Shown here piece after piece: positions 1 through 4,023 of a stretch of DNA of 6,764 nucleotides. Positions within the stretch are counted from its first letter, which is position 1. Each line of letters begins with the position of its first letter. The notes under the pieces were generated by a model. It was not told where the DNA came from. It worked only from the letters and a program-made list of their open reading frames with translations, and did no database searches. This stretch comes from an uncultured Lachnospiraceae bacterium. Its GTDB lineage: Bacteria; Bacillota; Clostridia; Lachnospirales; Anaerotignaceae. A program made the position numbers and the translations under genes. The stretch is from the NCBI GenBank assembly GCA_944384285.1, contig CALWSX010000127.1, positions 1-6,764 on the forward strand, read 5' to 3'.

Positions 1-222
1 TATTTCCACAATAACTCTTTTGTCAGCACGAATAGCTGCAGCTTTAATAACGTTTCTGATAGCTTTTGCAATTCTTCCTTGTTTGCCGATTACCTTACCC
101 ATATCAGCTTCGTCAACTTTAAGCTCAAGAATAATAGTATCCTTTTCAGTTCTTTCTGTAACGGAGACTTTTTCAGGATAATCAACAAGATTTTTGGCGA
201 TAACTTCCAACAATTCTTTCAT
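1..222 (-). CDS. khpA: KhpA, KH-domain RNA-binding protein (3' end beyond window)
   Basis: Reading leftward from the ATG at 222, the frame is open for 74 codons to the window edge and begins MKELLEVIAKNLVDYPEKV. It contains a KH-domain core, VIGKQGRIAKAIR, at about residues 43-55 with the GKQG form of the GxxG RNA-binding loop. Family members (formerly YlqC) are about 75-80 residues, so only a few C-terminal residues should be missing. Known role: a small single-KH protein that binds RNA and, with KhpB/EloR (Jag), affects cell division, elongation and small-RNA biology in Firmicutes. The start is fixed by a GGAGGAG ribosome binding site at 228-234, 5 bases upstream. It lies 27 bases after the rpsP stop on the same strand, the standard rpsP-khpA order, and is surely co-transcribed. 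The stop codon is not seen. Confidence 0.93.
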   Translation of the reverse strand, partial: MKELLEVIAKNLVDYPEKVSVTERTEKDTIILELKVDEADMGKVIGKQGRIAKAIRNVIKAAAIRADKRVIVEI

Positions 223-249
223 AAAAACTCCTCCGATACGGATATAGAA

Positions 250-498
250 TTATTCAGCGTAAACGCCGGCTTTTTTTAATAATGCTTTAGCTGTTTCTGA
301 AGGCTGAGCACCGTTGTTAAGCCATTTTTTAGCTGCTTCGTTATCTACTTTAAGAACTACAGGTTCTGTAGTTGGGTCATAGTAACCGATTTCATCGATA
401 GATTTGCTATTTCTTGCTGATCTTGAGTCAGCAACAACGATTCGATAAAATGGTGCTTTTTTAGCTCCAAGTCTTTTTAATCTGATTCTAACTGCCAT
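250..498 (-). CDS. rpsP: 30S ribosomal protein S16
   Basis: This 82-residue protein starts MAVRIRLKRLGAKKAPFYRI and continues with VVADSRSARNS and an IGYYDP motif, all hallmarks of bacterial S16. The length is normal for the family (about 80-90 residues). S16 binds 16S rRNA early in assembly of the small subunit's 5' domain. The frame is open upstream to a GTG at 507, but that GTG lies inside the ribosome binding site (AGGGGGTGA, 504-512), so the ATG at 498 is the real start. It sits 71 bases downstream of ffh and 27 bases upstream of khpA on the same strand. I see no convincing terminator on either side, so it probably belongs to the ylxM-ffh transcript. No catalytic or odd features. Confidence 0.98.
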   Translation of the reverse strand: MAVRIRLKRLGAKKAPFYRIVVADSRSARNSKSIDEIGYYDPTTEPVVLKVDNEAAKKWLNNGAQPSETAKALLKKAGVYAE

Positions 499-503
499 TA
501 ATT

Positions 504-512
504 TCACCCCCT
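504..512 (-). promoter_or_regulatory. rpsP ribosome binding site that decides the start
   Basis: On the minus strand this reads AGGGGGTGA, one mismatch from the anti-Shine-Dalgarno complement AGGAGGTGA, and ends 5 bases before the ATG at 498. It contains the upstream in-frame GTG (505-507), which therefore cannot be the initiation codon. Confidence 0.8.
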
Positions 513-569
513 AATATAAAAATTACAAAATAATATATAATCTCATAAAATTTGAGTTATTTTGTCAAA

Positions 570-1904
570 TTATTTCATAAAAGGAAATTTAAATTTTCCT
601 TTCTTGCCCATACCGCCTGAGAATTGTTTAAACATTTTTTTCATTTCCTCAAACTGTTTTAAGAGCTTGTTAACATCTGCAATAGTTTGTCCCGAACCTT
701 TAGCAATTCTTTTTTTACGAGGTCCATTTATTATGGAAGGGTTGTTTCTTTCTTCCTTAGTCATGGACTGTATAATTGCTTCTATGTGAAGCATTGCCTT
801 AGGATCGATATTTGCATTATCAAGTATAGAGCTGTCTACACCTGGAAGCATTTTAATAAGATCTTTTATAGGACCCATTTTTTTAACTTGTTGAAGCTGT
901 GAGAGGAAAAGTTCAAAGGTAAATTCGTTGTTTCTCATTTTCCTTTGCATTTCAAGAGCTTCTTTTTCGTCAAAATTCTGTTGAGCCTTATCGATAAGGG
1001 AAAGTATATCTCCCATACCAAGTATACGTGACGCCATTCTGTCTGGATAGAATGGTTCAAGATCTTCAAGTTTTTCTCCCATACCTATATATTTAATAGG
1101 TTTATTTGTAACGCTTCTTACAGAGAGGGCAGCACCACCTCTTGTGTCACCGTCAAGTTTTGTTAATATGATACCGTCAATTCCAAGTTTCTGGTCAAAA
1201 CTTTCAGCAACAGTAACAGCGTCCTGACCTGTCATAGCATCAACAACAAGAAGAATTTCTTGAGGTTTTACTGTTCTTTTGATATCTGCAAGTTCGTCCA
1301 TAAGTTCTTCGTTAATATGAAGACGACCGGCAGTGTCTATAAGAATAACATCATTTTTGTTATCTTTAGCAAATTCTATAGCTTTTTGTGATATTTCTAC
1401 AGGAGAAACAGAGGTTCCCATTTCAAAAACAGGAATATCATAAGTTTTTCCAACAACCTGGAGCTGTTTAATAGCAGCAGGTCTGTAAACGTCACAAGCA
1501 ACGAGTAAAGGTTTTTTGCCTTTTTTTCTAAGATGACCGGCAAGCTTTCCGCTTGTTGTTGTTTTACCGGCACCCTGAAGACCAACCATCATATAAATTG
1601 TAGGCGGTTTTGAAGAAAAAGTAAGCTTACTTTCAGTGCTTCCCATAAGGGCAACAAGTTCTTCGTTTACAATTTTTATAACTTGCTGAGCTGGATTAAG
1701 TCCTTCCAAAACTTCGGAACCAACAGCTCTTTCGTTAACTTTTTTAACAAAATCTTTAACTATTTTAAAGTTTACGTCTGCTTCAAGAAGGGCAATTTTA
1801 ACCTCTCTCATAGCGGACTTTACATCTTCTTCTGTTAAACGTCCTTTACTGCGAAGCTTTTTAAAAACCCCTTGAAGCTTATCTGATAAATTTTCAAAAG
1901 CCAT
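570..1904 (-). CDS. ffh: Signal recognition particle protein Ffh (SRP54 GTPase)
   Basis: A complete 444-residue protein of typical Ffh length. Visible domains in order: the N-terminal helical bundle (about 1-85, starting MAFENLSDKLQGVFKKL); the GTPase G domain (about 100-295) with P-loop GLQGAGKTT at 108-116, DTAGR at 190-194, TKLDGD at 248-253 and GMGE at 274-277; and the methionine-rich M domain (about 300-435) with the RNA-binding segment GSGQTIADVNKLLKQFEEMKK (403-423, Gly403 to Lys423) and a basic, Met/Gly-rich tail. Known role: with SRP RNA it binds signal sequences emerging from the ribosome and docks with FtsY at the membrane. It follows ylxM by 21 bases, and its ribosome binding site lies just after the ylxM stop. 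No ftsY or SRP RNA gene is in this window. All motifs are intact. Confidence 0.98.
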   Translation of the reverse strand: MAFENLSDKLQGVFKKLRSKGRLTEEDVKSAMREVKIALLEADVNFKIVKDFVKKVNERAVGSEVLEGLNPAQQVIKIVNEELVALMGSTESKLTFSSKPPTIYMMVGLQGAGKTTTSGKLAGHLRKKGKKPLLVACDVYRPAAIKQLQVVGKTYDIPVFEMGTSVSPVEISQKAIEFAKDNKNDVILIDTAGRLHINEELMDELADIKRTVKPQEILLVVDAMTGQDAVTVAESFDQKLGIDGIILTKLDGDTRGGAALSVRSVTNKPIKYIGMGEKLEDLEPFYPDRMASRILGMGDILSLIDKAQQNFDEKEALEMQRKMRNNEFTFELFLSQLQQVKKMGPIKDLIKMLPGVDSSILDNANIDPKAMLHIEAIIQSMTKEERNNPSIINGPRKKRIAKGSGQTIADVNKLLKQFEEMKKMFKQFSGGMGKKGKFKFPFMK

Positions 1905-1916
1905 ACTTTAAAAAAG

Positions 1917-1921
1917 CCTCC
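1917..1921 (-). promoter_or_regulatory. ffh ribosome binding site with long spacing
   Basis: GGAGG on the minus strand lies 12 bases upstream of the ffh ATG, across a T/A-rich spacer. Spacing in the neighbouring genes is 5-8 bases, so this one is unusually long. It sits 4 bases after the ylxM stop, so ribosomes ending on ylxM would be next to it, compatible with translational coupling. Confidence 0.7.
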
Positions 1922-1925
1922 AATT

Positions 1926-2279
1926 CTATTTTAATATATTTTCTGAGATATTTTTTATATTTTCAAATTCTTTTACCATATTAGAAGGTAAAGGAGTTTC
2001 ATTTTCTATTTTATTAATAATTTCAAGTATTGATTTTACTAATTTTTTTTGTTCATTAAATTTTTCCACAAGTTTAAGTTTTTCTTCATATTCCATAAGA
2101 AGTTTTTCTGTACGTTTAAGCTGATCTCTTACGCCTTGACGGCTAATAGACATTTCGTCTGCGATTTCGCTTAAAGACATATCGTTTTGGTAGTACATTT
2201 CAAATACATTTTTCTGCTTTTCAGTTAAAAGCTCGCCATAAAAATCATATAACATAGCAGCCTGCAGATAATTTTCCAT
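1926..2279 (-). CDS. ylxM: YlxM/p13-like SRP-associated helix-turn-helix protein
   Basis: A 117-residue protein starting MENYLQAAMLYDFYGELLTE. Residues about 19-60 resemble sigma-70 region 4: LTEKQ, a bridging helix, then a helix-turn-helix around SLSEIADEMSISRQGVRDQL. A charged, probably helical tail rich in Lys and Glu follows. This is the UPF0122/YlxM family, encoded next to ffh (often after ftsY) in Firmicutes and thought to modulate the SRP pathway; its precise role is not settled. The frame stays open another 270 bases upstream to 2549. That extension is AT-rich, overlaps the promoter and has no family similarity I recognise. The ATG at 2279 has a TGAGGTG ribosome binding site (2286-2292) 6 bases away and gives the normal family length, so I chose it. 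First gene of the operon. Confidence 0.93.
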   Translation of the reverse strand: MENYLQAAMLYDFYGELLTEKQKNVFEMYYQNDMSLSEIADEMSISRQGVRDQLKRTEKLLMEYEEKLKLVEKFNEQKKLVKSILEIINKIENETPLPSNMVKEFENIKNISENILK

Positions 2280-2292
2280 GTTTAACACCTCA

Positions 2293-2323
2293 CACACTTG
2301 TGTGTAAAGTAAAAATACTTTAC
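2293..2323 (-). promoter_or_regulatory. Tandem hairpins in the ylxM-ffh mRNA leader
   Basis: Two adjacent inverted repeats lie between the predicted transcription start (about 2325) and the ylxM ribosome binding site. The first is a perfect 8-bp stem, GTAAAGTA / TACTTTAC (2304-2311 and 2316-2323), with a 4-base loop, at the very 5' end of the RNA. The second, ACACA/TGTGT with a 4-base loop (about 2293-2306), abuts the TGAGGTG site and shares bases with the first, so both may not form fully at once. They could protect the 5' end of the transcript or affect access to the ribosome binding site. The repeats are seen; the function is inferred. Confidence 0.5.
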
Positions 2324-2331
2324 AGGTAGTA

Positions 2332-2360
2332 ATATTATCAAAAAAGGGTACACTTGTCAA
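2332..2360 (-). promoter_or_regulatory. Sigma-A promoter of the ylxM-ffh-rpsP-khpA operon
   Basis: On the minus strand a perfect -35 TTGACA (2355-2360) is separated by exactly 17 bases from TAATAT (2332-2337), with the extended -10 dinucleotide TG just upstream. The expected start is near 2325, giving a leader of about 46 bases before ylxM. This is the best promoter in the window and fits a constitutively high-expression operon. Confidence 0.85.
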
Positions 2361-2557
2361 GGAATAATTGAAAAAAATAATTTTGTTAATAATATGACAA
2401 AAAGGATAATTTGATATTGATTTTGTATTTAATTTTGAACAATATATATACTTTGATACAAAATACATTGTTAAAATATCGTCAATTTTCACATAAAATC
2501 TACCTAAAATTTGTAGGTTTAAGGTTTGTTTTGTATACTTATTAACCAATAAAAATT

Positions 2558-2580
2558 TTTTTCAATACTTTATTGAAAAA
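2558..2580. repeat. Perfect 10-bp palindrome with 3-base loop
   Basis: TTTTTCAATA is followed by CTT and then its exact complement TATTGAAAAA. The stem is almost entirely A-T, so an RNA hairpin would be weak, and no U-tract follows on either strand in a terminator arrangement. Its position, about 80 bases upstream of the gap -35 box and about 200 bases upstream of the ylxM promoter, would suit an operator for a dimeric regulator. That is inference only. Confidence 0.45.
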
Positions 2581-2657
2581 TACGTTTAATAAAATCTATA
2601 TTAAATTTTGAAAATATCTATAGGTTTTTACGAATTTTAATTATTTTCCCATATAGG

Positions 2658-2686
2658 CTGATATTTTCTTTTTTTTATGTTAAAAT
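2658..2686 (+). promoter_or_regulatory. Probable gap promoter with extended -10
   Basis: The -35 candidate CTGATA (2658-2663, four of six consensus bases) is 17 bases from TAAAAT (2681-2686), preceded by TGT, giving an extended -10. Transcription would begin near 2693, at a run of five GT dinucleotides (2691-2700), leaving a leader of about 48 bases before the gap start. Confidence 0.6.
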
Positions 2687-2740
2687 CAAAGTGTGTGTGT
2701 AAAATTTACTATTTTGTTTTATATTTTCGGGAGGAATCAT

Positions 2741-3766
2741 ATGGCTATTAAATTAGGTATTAACGGTTTTGGACGTATTGGTCATGTTGTTTTCAGAATT
2801 ATTACAGAAAGAGCAGATGAATTTGAACTCTGCGGAATTAATACAAGAGCTGCAGACCTTGATTATATTGTTTATTCTATCAAATATGATTCAGTGTTTG
2901 GTAGATTTAATGGCACAGTTGAAAAAGGCGAAGATTGTATAATTGTAAATGGTAAAAAAATAAGAATTTTTGGAGAAGATACTCCATCAAATACTAAATG
3001 GAGTGAATGTGGTGCTGAATACATTATTGAATGCACAGGTGTATTTAATACTACTGAAAAAGCTTCTCTTCATTTTGAAGGCGGAGCTAAAAAAGTTATT
3101 ATTACAGCTCCAGCAAAAGATAAAGAAACTCCTACATTTGTATATGGTGTTAACAGCAACACTTATAAACCTGAAATGAAAGTTATTTCAAATGCTTCAT
3201 GTACAACAAATTGTCTTGCGCCTCTTGTAAAAGTAATTCATGAAAACTTTGGAATTGAACAGGGTCTTATGTCTACTATTCATGCTGCTACAGCAAAACA
3301 AAATCCTGTTGACATGAAAGGTAAAGATTTAAGAAAAGCTCGTTCAGTTTTTGGAAATATTATACCTACAACTACAGGAGCTGCAAAAGCTGTTTCTAAA
3401 GTTATTCCTGAAATGGAAGGCAAACTTACAGGTATGAGCTTTAGAGTTCCTTGTAACGACGTTTCTCTTGTTGACCTTACATTAAGACTTGTAAACAGCA
3501 CTACATATGAAGATATCTGTAAAGCTCTTAAAGAAGCATCACAAACATATATGAAAGGTATAATTAACTATTGTGAAGATGAAATAGTATCATGTGACGT
3601 AGTAGGAGATCCATGTTCATGTATTTTTGATTCTAAAGCAAGTTTAATGCTTGATGGTACTTTTGTAAAACTCCTTGCTTGGTATGATAATGAATATGGT
3701 TACAGCAGCATGGTTATGAATATGGTTAAATATATGGCAGAAACAGATGCTAAAGATGTTAAATAA
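2741..3766 (+). CDS. gap: Type I glyceraldehyde-3-phosphate dehydrogenase, probably NADP-accepting
   Basis: A complete 341-residue phosphorylating GAPDH, of normal length. It has the Rossmann start GINGFGRIG (6-14), the active-site SNASCTTNC with catalytic Cys154, the general base His181, and the C-terminal WYDNEYGYS motif. It interconverts glyceraldehyde 3-phosphate and 1,3-bisphosphoglycerate with a nicotinamide cofactor in the cytosol. The cofactor pocket is unusual. The Asp that normally ends the second beta strand (VND or IND) is Thr35 followed by Arg36, and the Leu-Pro pair before KDLR is Met192-Lys193. Loss of the Asp and gain of basic residues suggest NADP binding (inference). The ATG at 2741 is preceded by GGGAGG (2729-2734, 6 bases away); the upstream GTG at 2693 lies at the predicted transcription start and is rejected. 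Transcribed alone: own promoter, terminator directly after, no pgk or tpiA next to it. Confidence 0.96.
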   Translation: MAIKLGINGFGRIGHVVFRIITERADEFELCGINTRAADLDYIVYSIKYDSVFGRFNGTVEKGEDCIIVNGKKIRIFGEDTPSNTKWSECGAEYIIECTGVFNTTEKASLHFEGGAKKVIITAPAKDKETPTFVYGVNSNTYKPEMKVISNASCTTNCLAPLVKVIHENFGIEQGLMSTIHAATAKQNPVDMKGKDLRKARSVFGNIIPTTTGAAKAVSKVIPEMEGKLTGMSFRVPCNDVSLVDLTLRLVNSTTYEDICKALKEASQTYMKGIINYCEDEIVSCDVVGDPCSCIFDSKASLMLDGTFVKLLAWYDNEYGYSSMVMNMVKYMAETDAKDVK

Positions 3767-3797
3767 AGTATTGTTTTAATTTTATATATCCAAAATA

Positions 3798-3837
3798 AAA
3801 AACCTGTCGGTAAAATACCGATAGGTTTTTGTTTTTT
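3798..3837 (+). terminator. Intrinsic terminator after gap
   Basis: A 15-bp stem (3798-3812 with 3816-3830, one G-U pair) built on ACCTGTCGGTA / TACCGATAGGT closes on an AAA loop. Its right arm runs into TTTTTGTTTTTT. It begins 31 bases after the gap stop, so gap is a single-gene transcript. The left side is A-rich, so the element could also work in the other direction, though no gene reads into it from the right. Confidence 0.92.
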
Positions 3838-3850
3838 ACTTGTAAGTTAT

Positions 3851-3900
3851 ACATCTTTTTTAAGACCTTAGGCTTATAAAAGTCTTAAAATGAAGATATA
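3851..3900. repeat. Long imperfect inverted repeat upstream of the glycyl radical enzyme gene
   Basis: An inner perfect 9-bp pairing, TTTTAAGAC (3858-3866) with GTCTTAAAA (3882-3890), encloses a 15-base loop. After a 2-base bulge (TG, 3891-3892) it continues for 5 more pairs, ATCTT (3853-3857) with AAGAT (3893-3897), and two further outer pairs past a mismatch. It is separate from the gap terminator and ends about 125 bases before the next start codon. No U-run follows the right arm, so it is not a typical terminator. It may be a leader RNA structure or an operator; no regulator can be named. Confidence 0.5.
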
Positions 3901-4008
3901 AACCAATTAAATACGTCTTTAAATTAGCCCTTCGCTCTATTCTAAAATTTATTTAAAAATATTATTATAGTATCATAAATAAGAAAGATTATTTCTAATC
4001 AAATTAAA

Positions 4009-4016
4009 AAGGAGGA
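4009..4016 (+). promoter_or_regulatory. Strong ribosome binding site of the glycyl radical enzyme gene
   Basis: AAGGAGGA matches the 16S rRNA 3' end very well; its GGAGG core lies 8 bases before the ATG at 4024, fixing that start over the later in-frame ATG codons at 4078 and 4084. A small palindrome, GATTA-TTTC-TAATC (3987-4000), lies just upstream. Confidence 0.8.
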
Positions 4017-4023
4017 TTATATT

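Larger units (their letters stand above)
2280..2740. other. Divergent intergenic region between ylxM and gap
   Basis: These 461 bases are very AT-rich and carry no gene I can support. They hold the ylxM promoter and leader (2286-2360), a promoter for gap (2658-2686) with its ribosome binding site (2729-2734), and several inverted repeats in between, the best at 2558-2580. A weaker one is ACCTA/TAGGT at 2502-2518, and an 8-bp spaced pair is TTTTGTAT (2421-2428) with ATACAAAA (2456-2463). The stretch 2361-2557 has no promoter, RNA gene or reading frame that I can recognise. Confidence 0.8.

Noticed and set aside
499..507. Upstream GTG start adding three residues to S16
   Set aside because: The GTG is part of the ribosome binding site AGGGGGTGA; the Met-Ala-Val-Arg start at 498 is the usual S16 N-terminus.
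535..562. Possible terminator between ffh and rpsP (CTCA/TGAG repeat)
   Set aside because: The stem is only 4 pairs with a mismatch and no U-run, too weak to stop transcription.
542..568. Possible internal promoter for rpsP (TTGACA at 563-568 and TATGAG at 542-547, minus strand)
   Set aside because: The -35 box is perfect, but the spacing of 15 is short and the -10 is poor. TTGACA may be chance next to the ffh stop. It remains possible but is not strong enough to list.
79..902. Plus-strand open frames opposite khpA, rpsP and ffh
   Set aside because: They are shadows of strongly supported minus-strand genes, with low-complexity Phe/Ser/Asn-rich translations.
2280..2549. A 90-codon N-terminal extension of YlxM in the same frame
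   Set aside because: It covers the near-consensus promoter and leader, is very AT-rich with no family similarity I know, and the ATG at 2279 has a well-placed ribosome binding site and gives the normal family length.
2691..2700. GT dinucleotide run as a phase-variable repeat
   Set aside because: Five units is short, and it lies in the untranslated leader of gap, so slippage would not shift a reading frame.
2693..2740. A 16-residue N-terminal extension of GAPDH from a GTG start
   Set aside because: The GTG sits in a GT repeat at the predicted transcription start with no ribosome binding site. The ATG at 2741 has GGGAGG 6 bases upstream and begins the standard GAPDH N-terminus.
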